Assembly (NCBI GenBank): GCA_034440615.1
Contig: JAOTOM010005141.1
Location: forward strand, 62,001-126,000
Reading direction: 5' to 3'
DNA length: 64,000 bases
Source: Ashinkailepas kermadecensis
Taxonomy: Eukaryota > Arthropoda > Thecostraca > Neolepadidae
Part shown: positions 32,428 to 43,819 of the stretch, one piece after another
Numbering within the stretch: position 1 is the stretch's first letter
Layout: every line of letters starts with the position of its first letter
The notes under the pieces: generated by a model
What the model was told of the DNA's origin: nothing
The model's input: the letters and a program-made list of their open reading frames with translations, nothing else
Databases searched by the model: none
Made by a program: the position numbers and the translations under genes

Positions 32428-33189
32428 AACATGGTATTCTAAAGATTTTTTTTAAAAACACCTTTTAGCACAAAAATACCAATAATTGCAAGTGGATGCC
32501 TTGAAGAATAGCCTACAAATAAATAAAAAGTGTAATGAATTTTGCATTCTAAAAGATGACCTTGACCACACTCAGCTGGCAAACAGGGCATCCAGAAGTC
32601 ATGTGTTGCAGTCATTATTCAGGGTGTACTAGAAATTGTATAAAACCTGCATGTTCCCCACTGAGGGCACTAGTGTGCTCACTATGTATGATGTGTAGGT
32701 TGGTTTCAGCAAAGTTTTCACACACATGCTATTAAATATCCATTTGCTGTGCTGCCTATTGATGGAAATATGTGACATAATGAAATCATGATTCACATAG
32801 CAGTCTGTAATGGCATGCATGTGTTGCATTAGTAGATAGGAATGAAACCATTGGTCAGTACACCAAATGTATTATCTTCCTGTAGGAAAAATGTTGGAGC
32901 ACACTGCAACACAGGAGAGACATCATGTTAGATGTATATAATGATGTGTTAGATATGTTACCCTCTGCCTCTCATCAAGTTCTTTGGGCAGCAAAGACTT
33001 AGACAAATGGGAAGAAATATGCAAGATAATGTAAGGCAAGAACAAATATAAAATACCTATAGATAGTGGAACACCACATGATAGATCCACATGATAGGTA
33101 TGAGTTCTACCACAGTCACTGCACGAAGTTCATGGGTTCAACTCCCTTAATCATCATGCCACATAGGATGCTTCTTCGGACATTGCAAT

Positions 33190-34140
33190 CTGCTTAGAGC
33201 AGGCGTGCCAGGTACATAGCTGGTAAAGGTGGCTTTGCCACTGGCGGAGAGACTGCAGCTGGTGGTGTGGCCTCCAGGCCCATCGCCGGAGGTCGTGCCA
33301 CCGCTGGCGGTGCTGCTATGGGCAATGGTAATATGACTGCCATTTCAGGACTTGGAGATGTGGACGTCTGTGGCCTGGGTAGCCAGGCTGTGACAGCTGG
33401 GTTACTATTGCTCTGCGGTGAGGGAAGTGCCGACGGTAGCTCAGGTACCACGACATCCGCATCTTCCCAGGGACCCTGTACCGACGTCGGCGGTGTCGGG
33501 AGAGGGCGGTGGCATCGGTACGGTATCAGTCCCAAACAGTCGACGAGCAGTCGCGGTGGCGGGCTCCCAGCCATCGCTGGGGTGTACTGGCGTAGGAGCT
33601 GGCGGTTCCTCAGCGTTGCACGCCCTGACCCATCCACCCGGACGACATACTGCTCGTGCTGCCGGACCTCGATGACCCAACCTGTCCTGTCCCACCTCTT
33701 GGGGTGGAGCCCAAACTGATTTTGGATGCGCACGTGGTCGCCGACTGTGGGAAGTGGGAGCCGACGAGTGTGCTCGCTCTAGCGCTCGGCTGCCTTCATG
33801 TGGCTATGGCGCAGCGTTTGCTCCCTCGCCGCCAGCGTCTTCCGCCATGTCAGGTGCGGGCGGTACATCCAGGATTGGGCGTACCGCCCAATCCTGCCAA
33901 ATGCGGGCAGTACGGCAGGATTGGGATGAAGTCTCGAATGGGCCGGCCGAACGGTACCGTCGCCGGGGACATCTTCGTTTCAGAGTCAGGCGTGTTTCTG
34001 TACTGAAGCATGACCACAGCAAACTTAATGGCAAGTGTCAAAGGCCACATGCAGTAAGCCTTTGGCAGTAGGCAAAATGAAGTTGACATACTCTTTATAG
34101 GTAAAAACATTGTAGGCATTACAATAGTAGGTAACATCAC
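33190..34140 (-). pseudogene. Ty3/gypsy pol relic: integrase C-terminal part
   Basis: Minus strand, going 5' to 3': MLQYRNTPDSETKMSPATVP and FGRPIRDFIPILP (about 34060-33900) are the typical end of a Ty3/gypsy integrase core. WRKTLAAREQTLR...ERYSEHTRRLP follows in another frame, then HVRIQNQFGLHPKRWDRTGW and RVDGSGRATLRNRQLLRQYTP (33740-33560), the post-integrase GPY/F-like region, and a Pro/Ala-rich tail to about 33194. A frame change and an inserted inverted repeat near 33871-33895 break it. No protease, RT, RNase H or LTR was seen, so it is a dead fragment. Confidence 0.8.
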
Positions 34141-34149
34141 AGATGTGAA

Positions 34150-35220
34150 ATACCAGTGGGGGAAAGTGCATGTAAGCAAAATCTCCTGGATAAAAATCTC
34201 ACCCAATCATCTTCCCTATTACAGCATCAACGATAATAGCAAAATTGTGCTCAGTGACACACTTGCATGTCAATGGATTGTCATTAAAGAGGCTCACCAT
34301 CAGTCTCAAGAATGCTTGCCACACCTGATTATGCCATGAGTTGTCTGAGAATAGAGGCCAGATATGAAGGGTACCACCAGATATGTTTGTGTAGCTGGGC
34401 CAACCTGGGTATTCATTATTGAAAACGAAAAGTTCCTTCATTAACTGTGATGTCAGAAAAAGGATAGGTTGCAAGATGTCAAACTTTGTGAAAATAATGT
34501 TGATTTCATTTAATTTAGTGTTAGTCAGGATGAACTAATAGTGCATCAAGGTGAACTTCATTCAAACAAAAGAGGATGCCCGTCCTAAAAACTGACGTTT
34601 TAGGTTGAAACTAAGTTGCTTAAGTATAAAAATCACATTTCATTGCAACTAACTTCATAATGTAAATTTTTCATTTAGCAATGTCAAGTTGGTGTTAATT
34701 ATTCTCACAATGTTGTTCTAAATCAAGGCATTGTTGAACACTTGTTAAGATGAAGCTGTCCTAAGTCAGAATCTGTGCTCCTGTCTGTAGTCCTGTCATC
34801 TTGTTCAGTCTTCGTCTGGAGAAGATGACCAGGACACAGTGTATGTCTTGATGTCACACCAGTGTGATGCATTTTCACATGAAGGGTTGCTAAATCAAAT
34901 TCAGTAATGAAAAAGTTGTCTTCAAGCTGGTTAGGTCGGATGTTATGCTGTTAGGACTTCCTAGGTGCAGTATGGGCGAACGAACGTCCGAATAACAGAG
35001 CATAGACAAAGAGGATGCTTCTAAGAAGTGTGGGCGAACATCACCTTCTTGTTCAATGCCCCTGCCATTTATGCATGTGAATAGTTATGGTGCCCATCTT
35101 ACAGACCACAATTTATTTATTAAGGAAACCTCTATTGATGCGCCCGAAAGCCCTAATAACTAACTAACTAATCTTCTCTATGTATGCTATGTGATCCCCA
35201 AGCTTGCTATCACTGGCCTG
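34150..35220. other. No gene seen
   Basis: AT-rich intergenic sequence; a short gatgcgcccgaaagccctaa repeat fragment lies at about 35137-35170. Confidence 0.4.
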
Positions 35221-35224
35221 TTAT

Positions 35225-35880
35225 CCTCCCATGACCTGGCAGTTCCCTAGACGTCACTACATGCGATCACCAGACGTCACCACATACTGTCACCATATGT
35301 CATAACATGCTGTCACCGGACATCACCACATGTCATCACCAGACGTCGCCACATACTGTCATCACATGCTGTCACCGGACATCACCACATGTCATCACCA
35401 GACGTCACCACATACTGTCGCCATATGTCATCACATGCTGTCACCGGACATCACCACATGTCATCACTGGATGTCACCACATGCCATCGCCAGACTTCAC
35501 CACATGCCATCACCAGATGCTTCGCTACATGTCACCACCAGATGTCTCACTACATGCCATCACCAGATGTCTCACCACATGCCATCACCAGATGTTTCAC
35601 CACATGCCATCTCCATGTGTTTCATTACATGTCATCACCATATGTCTTATCACATGTCATCACCACATGTCTCATCACATCCCATCATCATATGTACCAC
35701 TGCATGCCATCACCAGATGTCTCACTACATAGCATCACCAGATGTACCACTACATATCATCAACAGATGTCTCACTACATGGCATCATCAGACGTCCCAT
35801 TACATAACATCACCAGATGTCTCACTACACAACACCAGATGTCTCACTACATGTCATCACAAGACGTCACCACATACCAA
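35225..35880. repeat. ~25-bp minisatellite, about 26 copies
   Basis: The unit is catcaccagatgtctcacta catgc and close variants (catcacatgctgtcaccgga). It lies about 220 bp upstream of the first recognised BLZF1-like exon. Confidence 0.9.
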
Positions 35881-36103
35881 GCCTGACAGATAGTTTGCAA
35901 TTGTATGCTTCAATTGATTACATCAAGCTTGAACAAAATCTGGCGAAAAGAAGAATCTTAAAGAAGGCACGATTTGCTATAGGTTAAGGGAATAATACAG
36001 TGTAAATCACAACGCATCTTGTTGCTGATATTTTGTGTACATTTCCTAGATCCAGGATAGGATGCATAGGTCACTCACTAAGAGGTGCATTCTCACTTTT
36101 CAG

Positions 36104-36347
36104 ACCGTCAGTGCAGCAGTTGCGAAGTATGCAGTCTGTGGGTGGGTCATCTGAGAGCGATGGCGGCCGCTGCGCCGAAAAAGCCTCGACGCGCCACCCG
36201 CCGGAGCTGCCCGAACAGCAGATGCTGAAGCTGATCACGGTGCGCCGCAGCCAGGGCTGCTCGCTGGCCGACATACTCGGCGACCTCGAGCTGTCCTCGG
36301 GCGCCGACAAGCCCATCTTCCGCCTGGTGCCGACCGTCAAGCAGGAG
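36104..36347 (+). CDS. BLZF1: BLZF1-like, exon 1 of the model
   Basis: The acceptor ttctcacttttcag precedes it and the donor is CAGGAG|gtaacc. The likely start is ATG at 36129 (MQSVGGSSESDGG), giving 73 codons, although the frame stays open upstream to the acceptor (PSVQQLRS). The segment KPIFRLVPTVKQE corresponds to the family's VRILVPKAAI stretch. The N-terminus is Ser/Gly-rich and probably disordered. Confidence 0.75.
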
Positions 36348-39300
36348 GTAACCCACTCTGCCAGCCGGGGTAGGGCAGGCCGCCGGGCGGGGCAGAGCAG
36401 ATCTGTGGCGAAAGGCCGGGATGTGCCCGCGAGGTAAGACGCCGCTTCCGTTCTTGTCCCTGGTAGCTGTTTTAACCTTCCAACATGCTATGTTTCGCGA
36501 GACATGCGCGTAGGTTGATCGGTACGGGCGATGGGCTCTTGATCGTAAGGTCGTGAGTTCAAATCCCACAACGACAGGATTATCGAGTTCACCGGCAACC
36601 AATCGGTGTGAGAAGTTGGCGATGCCATGTGAACTAGCAGTTGAATGTGTCTTGAAAGAACCCAAAGTTATACTTGTTATCTGTGTAGGCCAAGTGTTCG
36701 CATCTAGTGTTGTTATCTGTCTGGAGTGTTCGCATCTAGTGTGATCTGCCGCTCCCCGTGCCGCTTCCTCCCCCGGCCGGCAGTCGCCATGTGCGGTGAC
36801 AGTGCACATCTGACCGGCGGTCGTGTGTCGGCGTGTCGGCGTGACATGACCGGTGACCTGTGGCGGCAGTTGGACCGGCGGCCGTGTGTTGGCGTGTCGG
36901 CGTGACATGACCGGTGACAGTGCACATCTGACCGGCGGTCGTGTGTCGGCGTGTCGGCGTGACATGACCGGTGACCTGTGGCGGCAGTTGGACCGGTGGC
37001 CGTGTGTCGGCGTGTCGGCGTGACATGACCGGTGACCTGTGGCGGCAGCTGGACCGGCGGCCGTGTGTTGGCGTGTCGGCGTGACGTGACCGGTGACCTG
37101 TGGCGGCAGCTGGACCGGCGGCCGGCGACCCCGCGCCAGCAGGCTCGCTTCGTGCCGCACGAGCCGTACCCGGCGTGTGTGGCTCGGCTGGCGTCGCCGG
37201 CCGCGGCCGGCCCGAGCTGCACCGTCCGGCCGCCAGCCGACGGCGCCGACGGAGCCGACGGAGCCGACGGCCACGAGGACGTCACGACCGGCGACGAGGA
37301 CGAGCTGCTGCGGCTGCGGCAGGAGAAGGAGCAGCTGCACAACCAGCTCGGGATCGCTATGGAGGTGGGTGGAGGACGGGGCAGACTGGTGTTTGTATCT
37401 GGGCCTAGTGATTAGAGTAGAACTAGGAAAAATATAATGGTTGTTTTACGCCCATGACCGTGAGGAAAACAAGACCAGAAAAGTCGATGAAGTTTTCAGA
37501 ATAAGGTAAGGTCTGGAAGATTCAGGTAGGTGGAGTCGGCATGGAATACAGATTGGTTATAGCAACAAGTATTGCCTCGGTTGGCTAAGAACTGGTAGCA
37601 AAGAACGATTATTTATCATAACGAATACGCATATATACAACTATTGTGTTGTATTTGTGTATTCGGGCATTCACGTACGGCGTGAAATTGCATAAGTTTA
37701 TTAGGTACCATTCGCAGTTTTGGTGGCGTCAACCTGACCGCCGCCGATACCTTTTTTCTGACTTAACTTCTAACCCTTTGGTGATAGCCGTTTGACATAT
37801 GACATATTTTTCCTATAATTGTTTGATTCTATAAATTCCTATATTTGTGACTGCAGCTCGTCCCAGAAGTGCAGCTCCAATTACCGAATGTCGTGTCGCT
37901 AAGGTAGGATGAAATTTGATTACTCAATCGTCCCAAAGTGGTTTTTAGACCTACGTTGCAGTATTGATCATGAACGAACTGTAGGAGGTACAGTTAAAGG
38001 CTAAGCCTTGCGGTATATCACGGTTTAGACTTGTATTGCTGTATCGATCATGAATGAACTATAGGAGGTCCAGTTAAAGGTTAAGCCTCGCGGTATATCA
38101 CGGTTTAGACCTATATTGCGGTATTGATCATCAACGAACTATAGGAGATGCAGTTAAAGGTTAAGTCTCGCGGTATGGCATGGGCGGGCGGTATATCGCA
38201 GGCGGTTTATCACGATTTATATCTACATTGCAGTATTGATCATAAACGAATTGTAGGAGGTACAGTAAAAGGCTAAAAGTACAGTAAAAGGCTACCACGG
38301 GGAATCGAACTTCGTACCTCTGGCATGCCAGACGCCCAGCTTAACTCCTGAGCTACCGGTGTCCGACTTTGCGTCGCACGACCAGGTCAAACTGAGATTT
38401 AGATTGCGAAGCCGCCTAAATCACCTAGTTACCTATTTTGTTTCAAATTTATGTCTTCAAAACTGGGACGTATGTATGGGTTAATCATATTCCCTAATAG
38501 TGTTACACGTCGAGGAAATATAAGGTCAGGTCACCGAGATATGACCTGAACCGTCCCGAGATTAGACGCATCCCAGTTGCACCGGGAGGCCAAACTACGA
38601 AGTATTATTAAGTAAACATAGCTAGATGGTGGTTTCTAATGGCAGTTTTCACCTCGATTTCGTTCACAATGTGAGTAGTGTCACATTGCTTTTCTTATAA
38701 CTTCTTCTTAAAGAGTTTAAAGGTTTTGCAGAATGGGTACCACTTTGACAGAGAAACGGAGAGTTGGAAGCTTTTGATGGTGATAAACATGTTGATTTAT
38801 AATTTAGGCTAGAAATAACTGCGCATCCTGGGAATGTTACAAAGGCTGGATTCAACAAACAGAACAACAAAACCTATAGACTATCAGTTGCCGTTGCAAT
38901 GCCATGAAGTCATGTTTGTAAAAAAAAAACCTGGTGTAAGCCTGACATGGACCAACTGAAAATATTCAATAATAAATATACAGGTGTATTTATCCAAGAA
39001 TAATGATGTAACTTGCGCTACCAGAAAGGACATGGTACATGCTTAGTTGTATCTGTATTTCCAAATAATGTCACATGCCTCGTAAATTGAACGACCGATC
39101 GCTGCCACTGTCACTTTATATCGCAGTTACGGAGCTAGAGTCGCCTTGCCAGTTGTCTGTGTAGCTCCTCCGGTGTGCCCTCACAACCTGCAGGATGAGC
39201 TGACGCTGTTCCTCACCATTAGTCAGTGCGAGACTGTAGGCATGCACCAGAGCGATGCTACGTTCAGCGAAATTGTTGACACGTCAACGATTTCGTTACG

Positions 39301-42300
39301 ATTTTTGGATGTGCTTGCGTAGGTGTGTCCAGCACAATGACATAATGCCTGTATTGGTAAATAATGAGCATTAAATCTTGTTGGAATGCCTATGTGATGT
39401 ATGTTAATCAAGTAACCGATTCGAGTTACAACGAATGCTGTGTGATAAGCTTCACGTGGTGGTACTGCACTCGGTTCTACTGTGGATAAAGAGGATAGGA
39501 AATACAAGGGAGGCAATTCGATGCACATATGTTTCATGTTCTGCTCCTACACTCACAATACGCTAAGAGTCTGATATGTTGTTGCACTTGTGTGGCTGGG
39601 ATCTTCTATGAACATTCGTTGCATAGTCATGGATGACAGGATCTGAGCATATATTGGGCTTGCTAAGCAGGAGAAGCAGGGAAGAACATTGGACTTAAAG
39701 CATAAGGGAGTGTTGTTAAATGTGACAAACAAAAACAACTATCTTTATTTTTCAACCGCCGAAATCATTTACATCTCCCCCACTTGAGTCAAAGTCAATA
39801 TCAGGACACTGCTCTACTAACATGTTATTGTTATGTCTTGTGGACTGAAGGCTGAATATTTGTTCTTTGTGTGCGATTAAAAGAAACGGACTTGAAATGT
39901 TTCAGAAATATGGCATCGAATTCGTATTCGTTAAGTGGTATTTCCATCCATTTCCACCAAGGAAGTTAACACTACGGCATCTGACCTATAGCTTTCGAAT
40001 CACTCACTACTTAACCTTCTGTAACCAATTGCCCAGTAGTGATCCAAAATTGGTGACCCTTGGTGACCCACTGATCGTTTGGCCGCCGTCTCGGTGATCA
40101 GCCAGCCGGCGTGCCTGTGACCCGCCGACGCCTGCCTCAGGTCACCTGTGAGCTGAAGCAGCTGCTGGTGGCGTCGCTCGGCGAGGACATGGGCTCGCGC
40201 CTCGGTCTGCTGACCGAGGACAGGGCGCGCCTGGCGCAGCTGGTGCGCTCGTTCTCGGCGGCCGCCGCCGACGAGGGCGACGGCCGCGACAGTCTGGCCA
40301 TCCAGTGCGACGTGTGGCGCTCCAAGTTCATGGCCAGCAGGTGGGTAGCTGGAGCCCTGCAGCTGGTCCGCCCGCGCGTCCATGTCGTCCATGCAGGTCA
40401 GAGCCGTCGGAGGGCTCCGCAATGTATACACGTTGTGCTTTGTTCGCGCCTGGTTTCCGCTGTCTGCTCATTGCCCAGGCTCTCAAAATATATGTGGAAG
40501 GAGTTGCGCTGTGGCAGGCGCGACTCCAGGCTGTCGGGGGCTCGAATGGTGTACCGAAAAGCAGCTTGGTATGCTCTTTGCGCTTGGCCATGGTGTGCTG
40601 TCCGGCTTCGCAGCCCCTGCACAAATGTTCGACGTAGGCCAGGGCATTGCCTACATACCACAAACTACGTGAAGGAATGGCGCAAAATGTGCACATTCCT
40701 ATACTCCAACGGCTCCGACGTTCAGAGGGCCTTCTTGAGGGACTGGACTCACGTGTTGGGTGTAAGTTAGCTCTGAGCTGCATCATGCATCAGGTGTTTC
40801 ATCAAGCATCATCTGTGTAGACTGGCTCCCTTGTGAAGATTCACAGCCGGCGTTTGGCTGCAGGCGATTTTATGCGTTTGCGCGGCATGAAGTAAAACGC
40901 AATGCCAATGCGTGGAAGACCCGAGTTTTATTAATTATTGCGTTCACTCTGCAAGGCCCAAATGAGGGAAACTATTGGGGGACGAGTGGTCTAGGGGTAA
41001 GATGCTCGTCTCACAATCGAAAGGTTGTGGGTTCGAGTCTCACCTGTCGCTACCCTTCGCCCGCGACCAATCGGCGTGAGAGATTGGCGACGCTACATGA
41101 CTCAACGGTCGACGTGTCGTAAAACCAATAACTAACTAAACAACCAAACTACTGGATATTGTTACCCAATGTTTGAGGAGTTGATAGATGCTGAATTATT
41201 GAAGTGCATAACCAATAACCATAATTTAAGCAGCCAACCCGGCTGATTGAAGCAATTTCGAAATCGCGCTAAAAAGATATGTGCTTCAAAAATTGAAATG
41301 AAGAAGCAGGTCAAAAATACGTTTTTCGTCAAGCGAGCAAGGCGATTTTCGCAAAATAGCGTATTGGTATTCACAATTTGCGTACTCATGCGTAACATGG
41401 CGTACTCGTAATGAGCACATGGCCAGCTTTCCAGTGATGTGTGTGTTGTTTGGAGCATTGCGATCCCTTCTGGCGAGCCGGGCTGGACGTCACCGCCAGT
41501 GGATACAGCCGTCCGCCTTCAGACGTGCTAAAGCCGCTCAGGGGTAGGGGGCATCACCACTGACTAAAAGTCTGCCGTTTTTCATCAGGTTTTGGCCGGC
41601 TCAACTCAATGGTGGGAGTATTTTGGGCTTACGAAGTGCATTAACATGAGCCTAATAAAGTAGGTTAAGAATGCATACAATACTATGTCAATTTGTGGAC
41701 TCTGCTTGGATGGTTGGTGGAGTATGTGGTATGTAAAGGCTATGTGCCTGCGTCGCTGGACGTGATGCGGGAATGACTGTGCTGTTTGTGAAAGTGTTTG
41801 GTCTTTCTTTAAGCCCAGGCCTGAGCTGGTAGCCGGCCCTGACCGGAACTCAGCCGACCAGAGCTGGCCAGTCTGCTGGTGAGAGAACTGGTTGGCTGGA
41901 GTGCGGTGTTCAGTCGCAGGCTCTGACCTGACCTGATCTAATCTGATCTGACCGTAGTCTGATGGTGGACGAGATGGTTGGCTGGAGTGCCGTGTTCAGT
42001 CGCAGGCTCTGACCTGACCTGACCTGACCTGGCCTGCTCTGATCTGACCGCAGCCTGATGGTGGACGAGATGGTTGGCTGGAAGGCGGTGTTCAGTCGCA
42101 GGTGTCGGCAGGCAGAGACGGCGCTGCGAGCGCTGCTCCGGGAGCGCAGGCAAATGTCTCTCCAGCTGGAGACGGCTGCCAGGTCTGTCTGCCGGTCTGC
42201 CGGTCTGGTGGTCTGGTGATGTCATGTGGAGATCCGGTGGGCTTATCGATGAAGTGAGATCACAAGACATTGTGGGGGTGCGAATGTGAGCATTATAGCA

Positions 42301-43816
42301 TGTCGATTGTCACAAAACGACCGCGGCTCTGCGTCTGTGGCCATGACTGAGACCATGTGTAGCGTCCTGAAAACCGTCTCACACCGTCGACCACCCTCCC
42401 GTCACCGAGTACCTCCGACACACGGAGCATCCGCCAGCACGTGGCGAGAGCTGACTTCGGCAGTGCATACACTGTGACTCTGACCTGACCTGCTCTGATC
42501 TGACCGCAGCCTAGTGTTCTGACCTGCTCTGGTCTGACGCACACGTGTTGACCTCACTTGCCGCTGGCAGGACGCTGGCGACCCTGAAGGACACGTATGA
42601 CCCGCGGCCGACGCAGAGGAGTCCTGTCGGTGAGGTGGACTCGGTGCAGCTGGCCGAGCGGGTGGAGACGCTGAGCGGCGCGCTGCACGAGCGGCTACTG
42701 GGTCTGGCGCCAGCTGTGGTCCCGGCTGCGACTTCGGCTGAGTCGCTGCCCAGTCCGGCAGAGGAGGCGGCCGAGAAGGTGACGTGTCCTCTGTCACTCT
42801 GATTGGTTCGGTGTGTTGGGTTTAGTTTGTGGTCGCTCAACTGGGCGACTTCGCTTCCGGGAAGGAATGCGGTGTTTTCGAGAGAGAATGCAGGCACCGA
42901 AAGACGAATGCACGGTTGACGTCCCTGCAGCCACTATAGAGAACCCTAGGTGAAAGAAAAAACATCCATATGGCGTCACTGGGTTTCTTTTTCGACTCCT
43001 ACTTCATAAATAATACAACGCGAATGAACGATTGGAAACGACAAAATAAGAGCGAACAAAAAATCATGATTTGGTCTCAGCAGTGACATTACTAGTTTCA
43101 GTTAATTCTAACGTATTCTCGAATCACTCACCTGCAGACGTCAGAGTCCATCTACAGTTTTATCATGGTGGTAATGCGGTAACAGGACGCCAATTACCTG
43201 GACCGGTGGTGAGTGGTAACGATACGACAATATATAGTGGAGCAGCCCTCCTGTGTCCCGTCTGTATCCTGTACTGACACCATCTGTCTGTATCCTTTAC
43301 TGACACCATCTGTCTGTATCCTGCACTGACGATGGCCCTCCCGTGTCCCATCTATTATGTGCTGGCACCATTTGTCTATATTCTGTACTAACACGATCAT
43401 CGTGTGTTCTGTCCTGACACGACCCTCCTGTGTGCCGTCCGTATTCTGCACTGATACAGCCCTCCCGTGTCCCGTCTGTGTCCTGTGCCGACACGGCCTG
43501 TCTGTATTTTGTACTGACACAGCCCTCCTGTGTCCCGTCTGTATCCTGTACTGACACGGCCTGTATTATGTACTGACACAGCCCTCCCGTGTCCCGTATG
43601 TATCCGGTACTGACTCGGCCTGTATTCTGTGCTAACATTGTATTATGTCTGTGTGTTCGCCAGCTGCTGGCGTCCGCAGCGTGCTACCAGTTCAGTGCGG
43701 GCCGGGCCGCCTGCAAGGACCGCGGCATGCTGGAGCGCTTCCACCCGCAGTCTCGGGCGGAGCACCTGACACTCACCTGCTGCCGCCAGTGCAGTGGTGA
43801 GATTCAGGTGGTGTGA
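36104..43816 (+). CDS. BLZF1: Golgin-45/BLZF1-like protein, 6 coding exons (overall gene span)
   Basis: Exons are 36104-36347, 37110-37364, 40141-40340, 42102-42182, 42571-42778 and 43664-43816; all phases agree. From the ATG at 36129 the product is 371 residues, against 400 in human BLZF1. Recognisable blocks are LRQEKEQLHNQL then ELKQLLVASLGED, SLAIQCDVWRSKFMASR, a LLRERRQMSLQLE coiled coil, and the C-terminus ERFHPQSRAEHLTLTCCRQC-SGEIQVV. In the family golgin-45 is a Golgi coiled-coil tether that binds Rab2 and, through its C-terminal hydrophobic tail and Cys pair, the PDZ domains of GRASP55. The TCCRQC Cys cluster and Val-Val end are kept here. An upstream exon, possibly only 5' UTR, is implied by the acceptor before 36104. 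Confidence 0.88.
36505..36668 (+). mobile_element. Lys-like SINE, diverged copy
   Basis: gggctcttgatcgtaaggtc gtgagttcaaatcccacaac, then accaatcggtgtgagaagttggcgatgcc and ttgaaagaaccc, parallel the copy at 10180-10336 throughout. It lies in the first intron of the BLZF1-like gene. Confidence 0.75.
36790..37109. repeat. ~57-61-bp minisatellite made of the exon 2 acceptor region, 5-6 copies
   Basis: The unit is cggtgacctgtggcggcag|tTGGACCGGCGGCCG then tgtgtcggcgtgtcggcgtg acatgac. It contains the splice acceptor and the first five codons of exon 2. Some units carry a variant (acagtgcacatctgacc) without the acceptor. Confidence 0.9.
37110..37364 (+). CDS. BLZF1: BLZF1-like, exon 2
   Basis: 85 codons, phase 0 on both sides, acceptor cctgtggcggcag and donor ATGGAG|gtgggt. 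It begins LDRRPATPRQQARF, has a GADGADGADG tandem tract, and ends ELLRLRQEKEQLHNQLGIAM, the first heptads of the family coiled coil. The acceptor and first codons are also present in each upstream 61-bp repeat unit. Confidence 0.85.
37945..38285. repeat. ~80-bp tandem repeat, about 4 copies
   Basis: The unit is attgatcatgaacgaactgt aggaggtacagttaaaggct aagcctcgcggtatatcacg and following. Located in the BLZF1-like intron between exons 2 and 3. Confidence 0.85.
38288..38370 (-). other. tRNA-derived sequence (pseudo-tRNA or SINE head), minus strand
   Basis: Minus strand: GGACACCGGTAGCTCAGGAG (A box) ... TCTGGCATGCCAGA ... AAGTTCGATTCCCCGTGG (B box). The anticodon arm is a shortened perfect hairpin, which is not normal tRNA geometry, so it is read as a relic. 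Confidence 0.5.
38375..40080. other. BLZF1-like intron sequence; no further gene seen
   Basis: AT-rich sequence between exons 2 and 3 with short ORFs only. Confidence 0.4.
40141..40340 (+). CDS. BLZF1: BLZF1-like, exon 3 (core signature)
   Basis: The acceptor gacgcctgcctcag and donor CAGCAG|gtgggt give 66 codons plus 2 bases. VTCELKQLLVASLGEDMGSR and SLAIQCDVWRSKFMASR are close to the most conserved part of golgin-45 (ELKKLLVASVGDD and MSIQCDVWRSKFLASR). Confidence 0.92.
40977..41145 (+). mobile_element. Val-headed SINE, intact
   Basis: ggggacgagtggtctagggg taagatgctcgtctcacaat cgaaaggttgtgggttcgag ... gtcgtaaaaccaataactaa. It lies in a BLZF1-like intron in sense. The anticodon loop reads CTCACAA, with CAC at the anticodon position, as in tRNA-Val. 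Confidence 0.9.
41880..42101. repeat. Tandem repeat carrying the exon 4 acceptor, about 3 copies
   Basis: Three copies of gtggacgagatggttggctg gagtgccgtgttcagtcgca ggctctgacctgacctg. Each contains the string gtgttcagtcgcag that forms the real acceptor of exon 4. Confidence 0.85.
42102..42182 (+). CDS. BLZF1: BLZF1-like, exon 4 (coiled coil)
   Basis: 81 bp (1 base, 26 codons, 2 bases) with acceptor gttcagtcgcag and donor GCCAG|gtctgt. CRQAETALRALLRERRQMSL corresponds to the family's LQDLLSEREQFRQEM-type helix. The upstream acceptor sequence is repeated in the array at 41880-42101. Confidence 0.8.
42571..42778 (+). CDS. BLZF1: BLZF1-like, exon 5
   Basis: 208 bp (1 base, 69 codons) with acceptor cttgccgctggcag and donor GAGAAG|gtgacg. 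It begins TLATLKDTYDPRPTQRSPVG, then VQLAERVETLSGALHERLLG, matching the family's AEKMAETVLRILDP-type helix in position and character, and ends in an Ala/Ser/Glu-rich linker. Confidence 0.8.
43225..43650. repeat. ~37-bp minisatellite, about 11 copies, abutting exon 6
   Basis: The unit is ccctcctgtgtcccgtctgt atcctgtactgacacgg with variants. It fills the 3' end of the last intron of the BLZF1-like gene. Confidence 0.9.
43664..43816 (+). CDS. BLZF1: BLZF1-like, terminal exon 6 (GRASP-binding tail)
   Basis: The acceptor ctgtgtgttcgccag is followed by 50 codons and TGA. LERFHPQSRAEHLTLTCCRQ then CSGEIQVV aligns with the golgin-45 C-terminus (RFHPYTRYENITFNCCNHC and a hydrophobic end). The CCxxC cluster and terminal hydrophobic residues are the parts known to contact the GRASP55 PDZ groove. 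The 37-bp array stops about 15 bp before the acceptor. Confidence 0.9.
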   Translation: MLASAACYQFSAGRAACKDRGMLERFHPQSRAEHLTLTCCRQCSGEIQVV

Positions 43817-43819
43817 CGA

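Noticed and set aside
33267..33719. Plus-strand Gly-rich ORF
   Set aside because: It is the shadow of the minus-strand gypsy integrase tail, which carries recognisable motifs.
40977..41050. Functional tRNA-Val gene
   Set aside because: The sequence is the head of a 160-bp SINE present in six copies, with imperfect anticodon-stem pairing and a shared non-tRNA body.
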